Below, one piece after another: positions 27,099 through 34,984 of a DNA stretch of 64,000 nucleotides. The notes beneath the pieces are model-generated. The model was given only the letters and a program-made list of their open reading frames with translations. It ran no database searches and was not told the DNA's origin. Location: the NCBI RefSeq assembly GCF_009883635.2, contig NZ_CP026115.2, positions 434,001 through 498,000 on the forward strand, given 5' to 3'. How positions within the stretch are numbered: position 1 is the first letter of the stretch; the number at the start of each line of letters is the position of its first letter. Both the position numbers and the translations under genes were made by a program. Origin of the DNA: Pseudomonas putida. Lineage in GTDB: Bacteria; Pseudomonadota; Gammaproteobacteria; Pseudomonadales; Pseudomonadaceae.

Positions 27099-27773
27099 AT
27101 GACCGTAAACATCAGCAATCTAACGATCGCTACCCCAGTGGCAGTCTCTTCAACGAACCCAGTCGCGCTTGAGCTCAATGGCGCCGAGGCCATCGCTGAG
27201 TTCCCCAGCGTGGTAAAAGTGCTTAGCGACGGGTCGGTTCAGTTCACGGCACCGACCAAAGGGGCTTCGAGCAAGAGCACCCACAGAACCCGTTGCGAGT
27301 GGTCGGAGACACAAAACTGGAAGCTGGGCAGCGCCCCGGACCACTGGAATCGCCAGACCATGACCCTGACCAAGGTCAACTCGGCGCAAAAGGTCGTCGT
27401 CAGCCAGATGCACGTCAGGGGGGACGACAGTCCGCCGGTGAAGGTGTTCTGGAACAAGGGCAACATCACCCTGGGTTTCCGGACGTCCTACAACCAGACC
27501 AACCCGGTGAACAGCACCCTCCTGCAGGGCGTGCCGCTTGGCACGAAATTCGACGTGATCATTCACGCCACCTCGGCGGGTGAGGTCAAGGTGACCGCCA
27601 GGTGCAACGGCGTCTCCAGAACATCGAGTGAACTGCAGCTCGATGATAGTTGGGACACTCGCCTGTTCGAATTCCATGGGGGGATCTACAACCAGGTCGA
27701 TTACACCGATGCGACGCCGGCCGATGATGGGTCGGTGTGCATCATCAGTGAGCTTTCGCTTAGCCATGGCTGA
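27099..27773 (+). CDS. Polysaccharide lyase family 7-like protein (alginate lyase 2 fold)
   Basis: A 224-residue protein. The three PL7 motifs can be traced: Arg65 and Glu67 in THRTRCEWSE (family RSELR), Gln103-Met-His105 in VVVSQMHV (family QIH) and Tyr197-Asn-Gln199 in HGGIYNQ (family YFKAGxYxQ). So the catalytic Arg, Gln, His and Tyr are all kept, and lyase activity on alginate or a related uronan is likely by family. There is no signal peptide or membrane segment, odd for a polysaccharide lyase. ATG at 27099 has CAGGAG 5 bases before it. A LexA box is 120 bp upstream and a terminator follows. Confidence 0.75.
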   Translation: MTVNISNLTIATPVAVSSTNPVALELNGAEAIAEFPSVVKVLSDGSVQFTAPTKGASSKSTHRTRCEWSETQNWKLGSAPDHWNRQTMTLTKVNSAQKVVVSQMHVRGDDSPPVKVFWNKGNITLGFRTSYNQTNPVNSTLLQGVPLGTKFDVIIHATSAGEVKVTARCNGVSRTSSELQLDDSWDTRLFEFHGGIYNQVDYTDATPADDGSVCIISELSLSHG

Positions 27774-27791
27774 ATGCCGGGTCCAATGAAT

Positions 27792-27819
27792 AACCCGCAG
27801 ATCCCTTCTGCGGGTTTTT
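27792..27819 (+). terminator. Terminator of PL7 gene
   Basis: AACCCGCAG / CTGCGGGTT stem with a 7-base loop and T5, 18 bp after the stop. Confidence 0.85.
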
Positions 27820-27902
27820 AGAATAGAGAAGGCCGAACGGAATCGAGCCGATATGGCGCGAATCCTTGCCACTCACAACAACCTCTTGCTGGAAGTCCCA
27901 AG

Positions 27903-28082
27903 ATGGGACTACGATACCAATCATTAAGATCATCGCCATCAGCCAGCTTAAGGCGGGAAACCTACCCGGACGCCGAGCAGCCGCTACTCGCATGGATCGA
28001 CGAAGCCAGGAAGGCCACGTGGACCAGTCCGGACGCAATCAAACGGCAGTACACTCATGAATATCCGCCCAATCCGCACTGA
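27903..28082 (+). pseudogene. higB: Remnant of a HigB toxin gene
   Basis: A 59-codon open frame encodes YPDAEQPLLAWIDEARKA and TWTSPDAIKRQY, which matches the middle of HigB-family mRNA-endonuclease toxins. The natural N-terminal part (KIIAISQLK) sits in another frame just upstream, implying a small frameshifting deletion, and the whole C-terminal half after DAIKRQY is missing because the higA start follows at once. Hence toxin activity is expected to be lost. The fragment shares its last 26 bases with higA. Alternative: a chance ORF, but the match is too specific. Confidence 0.7.
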
Positions 28083-28428
28083 CGAAGACTACCGGGCAGC
28101 GCTCAAGGAAATTTCACCACTGTTCGAAAATGAGCCCGAGCCAGGCACCGCTGAGGGTGACTTTTTTGAAGTCATGATCACGTTGATCGAGGCTTACGAG
28201 GCAAAGCATTTTCCGGTTGATTTGCCGGACCCCATCGAAGCCATCAAGTTTCGCATGGAGCAGTCCGGGCTTACTGCTGCGGATCTGGCGCCCGCTATCG
28301 GCAAGACCAATCGGGTGTACGAAGTGCTTAACAGAAAGCGCTCATTGACACTCCCCATGATTTGGAGGTTGCACAAGCTGTTTGGCATACCAGCGGAAAG
28401 CCTGATCAAGCCTGTCAAAGTAGCTTGA
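28057..28428 (+). CDS. higA: HigA-type antitoxin, XRE family
   Basis: A 123-residue protein, start MNIRPIRTDEDYRAALKEIS typical of HigA/HTH antitoxins, with an acidic linker, then an XRE helix-turn-helix (FRMEQSGLTAADLAPAIGKT, then VYEVLNRKRSLTLPMIWRLH). HigA binds and neutralises HigB and represses their operon. The gene is intact although its toxin is broken, so it may persist as a regulator or as an anti-addiction antitoxin. The tRNA-Cys lies 130 bp downstream. Confidence 0.85.
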   Translation: MNIRPIRTDEDYRAALKEISPLFENEPEPGTAEGDFFEVMITLIEAYEAKHFPVDLPDPIEAIKFRMEQSGLTAADLAPAIGKTNRVYEVLNRKRSLTLPMIWRLHKLFGIPAESLIKPVKVA

Positions 28429-28518
28429 AGCACTTTTTTATGCCCTTATCCATTTGGGCATCGCCGGTCACTGAAAAGCCAAGGTTTCGGAACTCATGGC
28501 TTTTTTGAGCCCATAAAT

Positions 28519-28552
28519 AAAAGCCCCGCAGACTCTCATCTGCGGGGCTTTC
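28519..28552. terminator. Bidirectional terminator between higA and tRNA-Cys
   Basis: AAAGCCCCGCA / TGCGGGGCTTT stem; it ends the tRNA-Cys transcript on the minus strand with TTTTATTTAT. Confidence 0.8.
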
Positions 28553-28558
28553 GAATGG

Positions 28559-28632
28559 TGGAGGCCGAGGTCGGAATCGAACCGGCGTAGACGGATTTGC
28601 AATCCGGAGCATAACCACTTTGCTACTCGGCC
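28559..28632 (-). tRNA. tRNA-Cys (GCA)
   Basis: A 74-nt tRNA on the minus strand. Acceptor GGCCGAG / CTCGGCC, anticodon loop TTGCAAA with GCA, T-arm GCCGGTTCGATTCCGAC, encoded CCA. Confidence 0.95.
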
Positions 28633-28786
28633 TCAAAGTTCGGATCTAGTAGCTTGCGCTTCACTATCTCCTTGAAACACCGCACCTTTTTCAAAGTTTG
28701 CTGCGTTTCGATGGGCGCCATTATGTCCGCATTCCTTTCACCTTGCAACCCCCTGAACGAAAAAAAATTTCAACGGGTTCAAGGTG

Positions 28787-29806
28787 TTAGCGCAGGCGCC
28801 CGAGTTTACTCCACAAACCTACCACGGTGTTCTCAACCGTGCCGCTGGCCGCCATGCCGATACGCTCCTGCAAACTCTTGCGCTCGGCATAGTGCAGGTG
28901 GAACAGGTTGGCCGTGCGGGCGCGGTCGCTGAGGTACTCGTCACTGGTCTGCAGGGCATCGACCAGCTTGCGGTTCAGTGCGGCTACGCCAAGCCAGACC
29001 TCACCGGTGGCCACTTCATCAATGTGCAGTTGCGGGCGGTAGCGGGCCACGAAGTCCTTGAACAGTTGGTGGGTGATGTCCAGGTCTTCCTGGAACTTTT
29101 CCCGGCCCTTCTCGGTGTTTTCGCCAAATACGGTCAGGGTACGCTTGTACTCGCCGGCGGTCAGCACTTCGAAATCGATGTCGTGCTTCTTCAACAGGCG
29201 GTTGACGTTGGGCAGTTGCGCGACCACACCGATCGAACCCAGCACAGCGAATGGCGCGCTGACGATCTTCTCGCCGATACAGGCCATCATGTAACCGCCG
29301 CTGGCCGCGACTTTGTCGATACACACGGTGAGCGGGATGCCGGCCTGGCGGATGCGCGCCAGTTGCGAGGCCGCCAGGCCATAGCTGTGCACCAGGCCGC
29401 CGCCGCTTTCCAGGCGCAACACCACTTCATCGCGTGGGGTGGCGAGGGTCAGCAGCGCGGTGATCTCGTTTCGCAGGCTTTCGGTGGCGGAAGCCTTCAT
29501 ATCACCGTCGAAGTCGAGCACGAACACCCGGCCTTTCTCTTCGGCCTTGCCCTTCTTCTGCTGTTTTTCCGCCTTGGCCTGCTGCTTGCGCAGGGCCTTG
29601 AGCTGGGACTTGTCGAGCAGGCCGCTTTCCAGGCGCTCGCGCAAGTCTTTATAGAATTCGTTGAGGCGGGTGACCTGCAACTGCCCACCGGCCTTGCGCC
29701 TCCCCTTGCCGCGCAAACCGGCGATAGCGGACAACACCACCAGGATGGCAATCACCAGGGTGGCGGTTTTGGCGAGAAAGCTTGCGTATTCGGCAAGAAA
29801 CTCCAC
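28787..29806 (-). CDS. sohB: Inner-membrane serine protease SohB (peptidase S49)
   Basis: A 339-residue protease. An N-terminal membrane helix (ATLVIAILVVLSAIAGLRG), a basic region and a coiled segment precede the S49 domain. The nucleophile is Ser169 in DKVAASGGYMM and the general base is probably Lys221 in TAGEYKRTLTVFG, the Ser-Lys dyad of SppA/SohB. Length and layout match SohB. It stands alone in an intergenic setting. Confidence 0.93.
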   Translation of the reverse strand: MEFLAEYASFLAKTATLVIAILVVLSAIAGLRGKGRRKAGGQLQVTRLNEFYKDLRERLESGLLDKSQLKALRKQQAKAEKQQKKGKAEEKGRVFVLDFDGDMKASATESLRNEITALLTLATPRDEVVLRLESGGGLVHSYGLAASQLARIRQAGIPLTVCIDKVAASGGYMMACIGEKIVSAPFAVLGSIGVVAQLPNVNRLLKKHDIDFEVLTAGEYKRTLTVFGENTEKGREKFQEDLDITHQLFKDFVARYRPQLHIDEVATGEVWLGVAALNRKLVDALQTSDEYLSDRARTANLFHLHYAERKSLQERIGMAASGTVENTVVGLWSKLGRLR

Positions 29807-30001
29807 GTTGACTCCTTATGAACCTGCGCCAGATCGGCGCGAAACTCTAGCAAGCATACCGTTGCGCCCGTGCCCTCGCCAGCCGAGGTAAACGCTGGCA
29901 ACACAGTTCAAACAACCTTTTCAAACGCTTGTATGTTTTTTCGTTGACAGCCTGTGTGGCGCATCCTAACCTCGCAGCAACCTCCAACGCCGGATACCGC
30001 A

Positions 30002-30712
30002 GTGGGCAATCTCTACCTGATCCGACATGGCCAAGCCTCCTTCGGTGCGGACGACTACGACGTCCTCTCGCCCATCGGTGTGCGCCAGAGCCAAGCCTTG
30101 GGTGAACACCTCGCCCAGCTCGGCCTGCGCCTGGACCGCTGCGTGGCCGGTGATCTGCGGCGACAGCAAGACACGGCCCGGCACGCACTGCAGGCGATGA
30201 ACGCCGGCGGTTGCGCGGTACCGGCCATTGAGACCGACCCGGCGTTCAATGAGTTCGACGCCGACGGCGTGATTCGTGCCCTGCTGCCTGGCCTGCAGAC
30301 TGAGGAGCCGCATGCCCTGGATGTTCTGCGCAACGGTGCGCAGAACCGCAGCGAGTTCCAGCGCCTGTTCGCCCTGATGGTGCAGCGCTGGCACGCAGGT
30401 GAGCATGCCGATGACGGCCTGGAGACCTGGCAGGCCTTTACCGCACGGGTCGAAGCCGGCCTGCAGCGGGTGCTGGGCACTGCTAAGAGTGGCGACAACA
30501 TTGCCGTGTTCACCTCCGGAGGCACCATCGCCGCCCTGCTCCACCTGATTACCCGAATCACCCCCAGCCAGGCCTTTGCGCTGAACTGGCAGATCATCAA
30601 CACGTCGCTCAGCCAGCTGAAGTTCCGCGGCCGCGACGTGACATTGGCTTCCTTCAACAGCCAAGCCCACGTGCAGCTGTTGAGGGCGCCGGAGCTCATC
30701 ACCTACCGTTGA
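30002..30712 (+). CDS. Histidine phosphatase family protein
   Basis: A 236-residue protein of the phosphoglycerate-mutase-like phosphatase family. The catalytic LIRHGQAS is at the N-terminus and the partner Glu and His appear in FNEFDAD and in VFTSGGTIAAL. The substrate is unknown. GTG at 30002 was chosen because the RHG motif then starts at residue ~7; a GTG at 29954 gives 16 extra residues. It begins a same-strand series with SCP2, a phosphotransferase and an SDR. Confidence 0.8.
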   Translation: MGNLYLIRHGQASFGADDYDVLSPIGVRQSQALGEHLAQLGLRLDRCVAGDLRRQQDTARHALQAMNAGGCAVPAIETDPAFNEFDADGVIRALLPGLQTEEPHALDVLRNGAQNRSEFQRLFALMVQRWHAGEHADDGLETWQAFTARVEAGLQRVLGTAKSGDNIAVFTSGGTIAALLHLITRITPSQAFALNWQIINTSLSQLKFRGRDVTLASFNSQAHVQLLRAPELITYR

Positions 30713-30766
30713 GCCCGGCCCGTTGTGTCCTTGCGGACGCGAATATCACTTAACAAGGAAAACACC

Positions 30767-31084
30767 ATGAGCGATGTAGCTAAAGCCGTCGAGGCAATGA
30801 AAGCAAAATTCAACCCAGCTGCTGCTGAAGGCCTGGACCTGGTGTTCGGCTTCAACATCACCGACGAAGACAAGCACTATGCGCTGCTGGTCAAGGACGG
30901 CACCTGCGAAATTCAGGAAGGTGAGAATGCTGACGCCAACTGCACCCTGGTGCTGGACAGCGAAACCCTGAAGGGCATCGTCAGCGGTGAAACCGACGGC
31001 ATGCAGGCCTTCATGGGCGGCAAGCTGCGCGTCGAAGGCGACATGATGCTGTCGATGAAACTCAGCGAGCTGTTCCCTTCCTGA
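30767..31084 (+). CDS. SCP2 sterol-binding domain protein
   Basis: A 105-residue single SCP2 domain protein (AVEAMKAKFNPAAAEGLDLV, then VLDSETLKGIVSGETDGMQA and MGGKLRVEGDMMLSMKLSEL), which binds lipids or acyl chains in a hydrophobic cavity. AAGGAAAAC precedes the ATG. It lies 54 bp after the phosphatase and ends in a strong terminator. A role in lipid or acyl-CoA handling with the next two genes is inferred. Confidence 0.85.
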   Translation: MSDVAKAVEAMKAKFNPAAAEGLDLVFGFNITDEDKHYALLVKDGTCEIQEGENADANCTLVLDSETLKGIVSGETDGMQAFMGGKLRVEGDMMLSMKLSELFPS

Positions 31085-31108
31085 GTGATGGGCACAACGC
31101 ACGATGAG

Positions 31109-31141
31109 AAAACCGAAGCCTGAACGGCTTCGGTTTTTTTT
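31109..31141 (+). terminator. Terminator after SCP2 gene
   Basis: AAAACCGAAGCC / GGCTTCGGTTTT stem with T-run. Confidence 0.9.
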
Positions 31142-31269
31142 TGCCCGGCATTCGGTGCAGTGATCGACCAGCAACACCCTCACCTATATGGCACCTGGCA
31201 CGCTTGTTCCACGACCGCCAGGCCATTAGATTAGCCAATAGTCCTTGCGCCAGATAATAAGGAAAACGC

Positions 31270-32337
31270 ATGACGCTCACCGACCAGTCCACCCAGGTAC
31301 GCCCCGGCGAAGAACTCGACGCGGCCGTCATCGATCCTTACCTGAAGGACCACATTGCCGGCCTCGAGGGCACACCGAGCATCAGCCAGTTCCCTGGCGG
31401 CGCGTCCAACCTCACCTACCTGGTCAGCTACCCGGGCCGTGAATTCGTGTTGCGCCGCCCACCGTTCGGCCAGAAGGCCAAGTCGGCCCATGACATGGGC
31501 CGCGAGTTCCGCATCCTCAACCAGCTCAACAGCGGCTTCCCGTACTGCCCCAAAGCCTACGCCCATTGCACCGACGAATCGCTGATCGGTGGCGAGTTCT
31601 ACGTGATGGAGCGGGTCAAGGGCGTGATTCTGCGCTCCGACATCCCCGCCGAGCTGGGCCTGGACGCCGCCCGTACCGAGGCCTTGTGCAAAAGCTTCAT
31701 CGACCGCCTGGTCGAGCTGCACCAGGTGGACTACCACGCCTGCGGCCTGGCCGACCTGGGCAAGCCGGAAGGTTACGTGCAGCGCCAGATCGAGGGCTGG
31801 ACCAGCCGCTACGAAAAAGCCCTGACTCCCGATGCCCCGCGCTGGGAAAACGTGATCGCCTGGCTGCGCGAGAAGATGCCCGCCGACCACCCGCGCCCGG
31901 GCATCGTGCACAACGACTACCGCTTCGACAACGTGATTCTCGATGCCGACAACCCCATGCGCATCATCGGTGTGCTCGACTGGGAAATGGCCACCATCGG
32001 TGACCCGCTGATGGACCTGGGCAACAGCCTGGCCTACTGGATCGAGGCCAGCGACCCGGCGCCGGTGCAACTGATGCGCCGCCAGCCGAGCAATGCCCCG
32101 GGCATGCTCACCCGCCGCCAGTTCGTCGATTACTACGCCGAGCGCGCCGACATCCGCCTGGACAACTTCGATTACTACTATTGCTACGGCCTGTTCCGCC
32201 TGGCCGGCATCGTCCAGCAGATCTACTACCGCTTCTACCACGGCCAGACCCAGGACAAACGCTTCGCCCAGTTCATTCACATGAACCGGCTGCTGGAGCA
32301 AATGAGCCTGCAGGTCATCGGCAAGTCCACGCTCTGA
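31270..32337 (+). CDS. Phosphotransferase family protein (APH/ACAD10 type)
   Basis: A 355-residue kinase-like protein. Visible are FPGGASNLTYLV at the start of the fold, VLRRPPFG with the ATP-binding region, catalytic HNDYRFDNVILD and metal-binding LDWEMATIGDPLMDLG. This subset, related to the ACAD10 N-terminus, is linked to acyl-CoA dehydrogenases and may phosphorylate hydroxy-acyl substrates. It is followed by an SDR gene 23 bp later, both with AAGGAAAAC ribosome sites. Confidence 0.85.
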   Translation: MTLTDQSTQVRPGEELDAAVIDPYLKDHIAGLEGTPSISQFPGGASNLTYLVSYPGREFVLRRPPFGQKAKSAHDMGREFRILNQLNSGFPYCPKAYAHCTDESLIGGEFYVMERVKGVILRSDIPAELGLDAARTEALCKSFIDRLVELHQVDYHACGLADLGKPEGYVQRQIEGWTSRYEKALTPDAPRWENVIAWLREKMPADHPRPGIVHNDYRFDNVILDADNPMRIIGVLDWEMATIGDPLMDLGNSLAYWIEASDPAPVQLMRRQPSNAPGMLTRRQFVDYYAERADIRLDNFDYYYCYGLFRLAGIVQQIYYRFYHGQTQDKRFAQFIHMNRLLEQMSLQVIGKSTL

Positions 32338-32360
32338 CGCCAGACAACAAGGAAAACAGC

Positions 32361-33128
32361 ATGTCCAAGACCCAACTGTTCGACCTCGACGGCAAGATCG
32401 CATTCGTCTCCGGTGCCAGCCGTGGCATCGGCGAAGCCATTGCCCATCTGCTGGCCCAGCAGGGCGCCCATGTGATCGTCTCCAGCCGCAAGCTGGAGGG
32501 CTGCCAGCAAGTGGCCGAGGCCATCATCGCAGCGGACGGCAAGGCCACGCCGGTTGCCTGCCATATTGGTGAACTGGAGCAGATCCAGCAGGTGTTCGCC
32601 GGCATCCGCGAACAGTTCGGGCGCCTGGATATCCTGGTCAACAACGCGGCCACCAACCCGCAGTTCTGCAACGTGCTCGACACCGACCCGAATGCCTTCC
32701 AGAAGACCGTCGATGTGAATATCCGCGGCTACTTCTTCATGTCGGTGGAGGCCGGCAAGCTGATGCGCGAGAACGGTGGCGGCAGCATCATCAACGTGGC
32801 CTCGATCAACGGCGTTTCGCCGGGCCTGTTCCAAGGCATCTATTCGGTGACCAAAGCTGCAGTGATCAACATGACCAAGGTGTTCGCCAAGGAATGCGCG
32901 CAGTTCGGCATTCGCTGCAACGCCCTGCTGCCAGGCCTGACCGACACCAAGTTCGCCTCCGCCCTGGTGAAGAACGACGCCATCCTCAATGCCGCGCTGC
33001 AGCAGATCCCGCTCAAGCGGGTGGCTGATCCCAAGGAAATGGCAGGGGCCGTGCTGTACCTGGCCAGTGATGCCTCCAGCTACACCACCGGCACTGCGCT
33101 GAATGTCGACGGTGGGTTCCTGTCCTGA
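32361..33128 (+). CDS. SDR family oxidoreductase
   Basis: A 255-residue NAD(P)-dependent short-chain dehydrogenase. Cofactor motif VSGASRGIGEAIA, NNAAT, and the catalytic Ser (NVASINGV) and Tyr-x3-Lys (YSVTK) are all present, and it ends with NVDGGFLS. It is in an operon with the phosphotransferase gene and probably acts on an acyl or hydroxy-acyl intermediate. A REP pair follows. Confidence 0.9.
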   Translation: MSKTQLFDLDGKIAFVSGASRGIGEAIAHLLAQQGAHVIVSSRKLEGCQQVAEAIIAADGKATPVACHIGELEQIQQVFAGIREQFGRLDILVNNAATNPQFCNVLDTDPNAFQKTVDVNIRGYFFMSVEAGKLMRENGGGSIINVASINGVSPGLFQGIYSVTKAAVINMTKVFAKECAQFGIRCNALLPGLTDTKFASALVKNDAILNAALQQIPLKRVADPKEMAGAVLYLASDASSYTTGTALNVDGGFLS

Positions 33129-33148
33129 CGTACATTCTTTCTTTGTGA

Positions 33149-33226
33149 GCTTGCCCCGCGAACACCGGCGAAGCCGGTGCCAGGCTCCGCGCCGCCTTCT
33201 TCGCGGGACAAGCCCGCTCCCACAGG
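33149..33226. repeat. REP elements
   Basis: CCGGCGAAGCCGG hairpin and a GCGGGACAAGCCCGCTCCCA unit between convergent genes, in putida-type style. Confidence 0.6.
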
Positions 33227-33275
33227 GATCGCGCCGACTGCTATGAACTGAGCAAGACAGTTCCCGCAAGAGGTA

Positions 33276-33626
33276 CTAAAGGCAGGTCGCCGCCGCCGCC
33301 CGGCGCTGCAGGGCCATGCCATCATTCTTCTGCGCGTAGTAATCCACGCGCGTCCCGCCCGCCTGCGGATACACATCCACGAACGACTCCGCCTCGCGCG
33401 TATAAACAGTCAACCCGCCCTGCTTGCGTGGCTCCAGGTAGCCACTGGCATCGTCGCCGAACACATCCTCTTTCTGCCAGCTGAACTGGATGCACTGAGC
33501 CACCAGTTCCGGCGCCTTGCGTGAATCGAGCTGGGCCGTCGGCTTGCCGCCCCGCGCCGTATCCATGGTCGCGCTCGCGCAACCGACCAACACCAGCGCC
33601 GCAGCCATCGGCATAATTGCTCGCAT
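33276..33626 (-). CDS. Hypothetical lipoprotein
   Basis: A 116-residue protein with a signal ending in LVLVGCAS (lipobox). The mature part has two further Cys residues (VAQCIQF and the C-terminal CL) and a beta-rich pattern (GGLTVYTREAESFVDVYPQA). No family is recognised. The ATG at 33626 gives the right signal length. Confidence 0.65.
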   Translation of the reverse strand: MRAIMPMAAALVLVGCASATMDTARGGKPTAQLDSRKAPELVAQCIQFSWQKEDVFGDDASGYLEPRKQGGLTVYTREAESFVDVYPQAGGTRVDYYAQKNDGMALQRRAAAATCL

Positions 33627-33729
33627 GTTCCATCCTCGGGGCAAAAAAGAAAGCGACTCTAGCACCCCGAATGAATTGTCCCAAGCAAGCCGTTGTCGCA
33701 AGGAAAGCCTATCAATCAAGGAGACCGTG

Positions 33730-34023
33730 ATGAAAGCCAAACGTCTGTTACCTGCGCTGTTGTTCACCGCCCTGCCACTGATGGCACTGGCTGCACCGTC
33801 TGCTGAAGAGAGCATCAAGGCGCCGGAAACGCACAACCGTGAACTCAAGGTCGGCGACAAGGCCCCGGACCAGTACAAACGCGACGATCAGACCATCGCC
33901 GACTGGAAAGCCAAGGGCTTGCCTGCGCCCGAAAAAGAAAGCCACTGGGTGCGCATGGGTGAGCACTATGTGCTGATTCAGATCACCAACGGTGTGGTGC
34001 TGGCCATTCATCCCGCATCCTGA
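33730..34023 (+). CDS. RcnB family periplasmic protein
   Basis: A 97-residue secreted protein with signal ending ALA. The C-terminal block IADWKAKGLPAPEKESHWVR followed by GEHYVLIQITNGVVLAI matches RcnB, a periplasmic protein affecting nickel/cobalt homeostasis in E. coli. AAGGAGACC precedes the ATG. It heads a group of three small envelope genes on the plus strand. Confidence 0.8.
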   Translation: MKAKRLLPALLFTALPLMALAAPSAEESIKAPETHNRELKVGDKAPDQYKRDDQTIADWKAKGLPAPEKESHWVRMGEHYVLIQITNGVVLAIHPAS

Positions 34024-34061
34024 GGCGAGCCACGCAGAACTCCTGCCTTTTAGTGACTACA

Positions 34062-34103
34062 GCCGTGCCAGCATGCCATTCATCGCTCGCACGGCATTTT
34101 TTT
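34062..34103 (+). terminator. Terminator after RcnB-like gene
   Basis: GCCGTGC / GCACGGC stem with a 20-base loop, followed by ATTTTTTTG. Confidence 0.65.
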
Positions 34104-34183
34104 GCGCCCCATGGAAACCAAATGGATCGATCCCAGTCTCAGTGAGTGCCCCGTAAACCTTTGCGGATCAAGGACCTATCGTT

Positions 34184-34366
34184 ATGACCCGCTTTGCAAG
34201 CTTTTCGCTGATCGCTGCCATTCTGCTGCTTTCCGGCTGCTATCACCATCACCACCGTGATGACGATGGCTGGCGCGACGATGATCGCGGCCACCGTCAT
34301 CACCACCGGCACGACCGCGATGACGACGATGACCGCCAATGGCGCGGTGACCGCTACTACCGCTGA
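34184..34366 (+). CDS. His/Asp-rich small lipoprotein
   Basis: A 60-residue lipoprotein with signal ending LLLSGC, then YHHHHRDDDGWRDDDRGHRH and more His/Asp/Arg runs. The composition suits divalent-metal binding at the outer membrane. No named family. It lies between an RcnB-like gene and a glycine-zipper gene, which fits an envelope metal-handling setting. Confidence 0.65.
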   Translation: MTRFASFSLIAAILLLSGCYHHHHRDDDGWRDDDRGHRHHHRHDRDDDDDRQWRGDRYYR

Positions 34367-34440
34367 AGCGTCTCCCCTACCCTGACCCGCCGCCCAACCG
34401 TGCGGCACCTTAACCTGATGATTCCTTCGAGGTTCCAATC

Positions 34441-34830
34441 ATGCGTCTGACTCTACCTTCCCTCGCTCTTGGCCTGCTGCTGTGCCAAGGCGCTTTCGCC
34501 GGTGACGGTACTGCCGCCATTGGCGGTGGCCTGGGTGGTGTGCTGGGCAACGTTGTCGGCCAGCAAATGGGCGGCCGCACCGGCGCAGCCATCGGCGCCG
34601 GTGTCGGCGGTGCAGCCGGTAGTGCGGTAGCGGCGAAGAAAGGCAACCGTACCGAAGCCGCCATCGGCGGTGGCCTGGGTTCGGCCGGCGGCTCGCTGCT
34701 GGGCGGCGCGGTAGGTGGCAAGAATGGCTCTACCATCGGTGCCGGCCTGGGCGGCGCAGCCGGTGGTGCCCTGGGCAACCACCTGGGCGACAACGGTGGC
34801 AGCAAGAAGCACCATCACCGCCGTCACTGA
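34441..34830 (+). CDS. Glycine-zipper envelope protein
   Basis: A 129-residue protein with signal peptide ending AFA. Gly-rich repeats of the glycine-zipper type (AAIGGGLGGVLGNVVGQQMG, GAAIGAGVGGAAG, AIGGGLGSAGGSLLGGAVGG) suggest membrane association or channel-like packing; the tail is KKHHHRRH, again His-rich. A terminator follows. No enzymatic role is expected. Confidence 0.75.
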   Translation: MRLTLPSLALGLLLCQGAFAGDGTAAIGGGLGGVLGNVVGQQMGGRTGAAIGAGVGGAAGSAVAAKKGNRTEAAIGGGLGSAGGSLLGGAVGGKNGSTIGAGLGGAAGGALGNHLGDNGGSKKHHHRRH

Positions 34831-34841
34831 GTGATGACAAC

Positions 34842-34870
34842 GAAAAGGGCCGCAACTTGCGGCCCTTTTC
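34842..34870 (+). terminator. Terminator after glycine-zipper gene
   Basis: GAAAAGGGCCGC / GCGGCCCTTTTC perfect 12-bp stem with a 5-base loop. Confidence 0.9.
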
Positions 34871-34984
34871 ATTTGTGGCAAGCGTGCAAACCTTGCAGCA
34901 CATCAACACCACTTTCACCGCAAGCTGCCACTCTGACTGCTACTGTCTTTCGTGCCCCCTTGAGTGAAGGAACACCCCCGCCCC

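Noticed and set aside
27047..27172. A 41-codon frame with GGAGG 9 bases upstream, overlapping the PL7 start
   Set aside because: The reading frame overlaps a well-supported coding start and encodes no recognisable peptide; a leader peptide cannot be excluded.
31195..31212. TGGCACGCTTGTTCC resembling a sigma-54 promoter before the phosphotransferase gene
   Set aside because: The -12 element reads TTCC rather than TTGC and nothing in the neighbouring genes suggests nitrogen or enhancer control.
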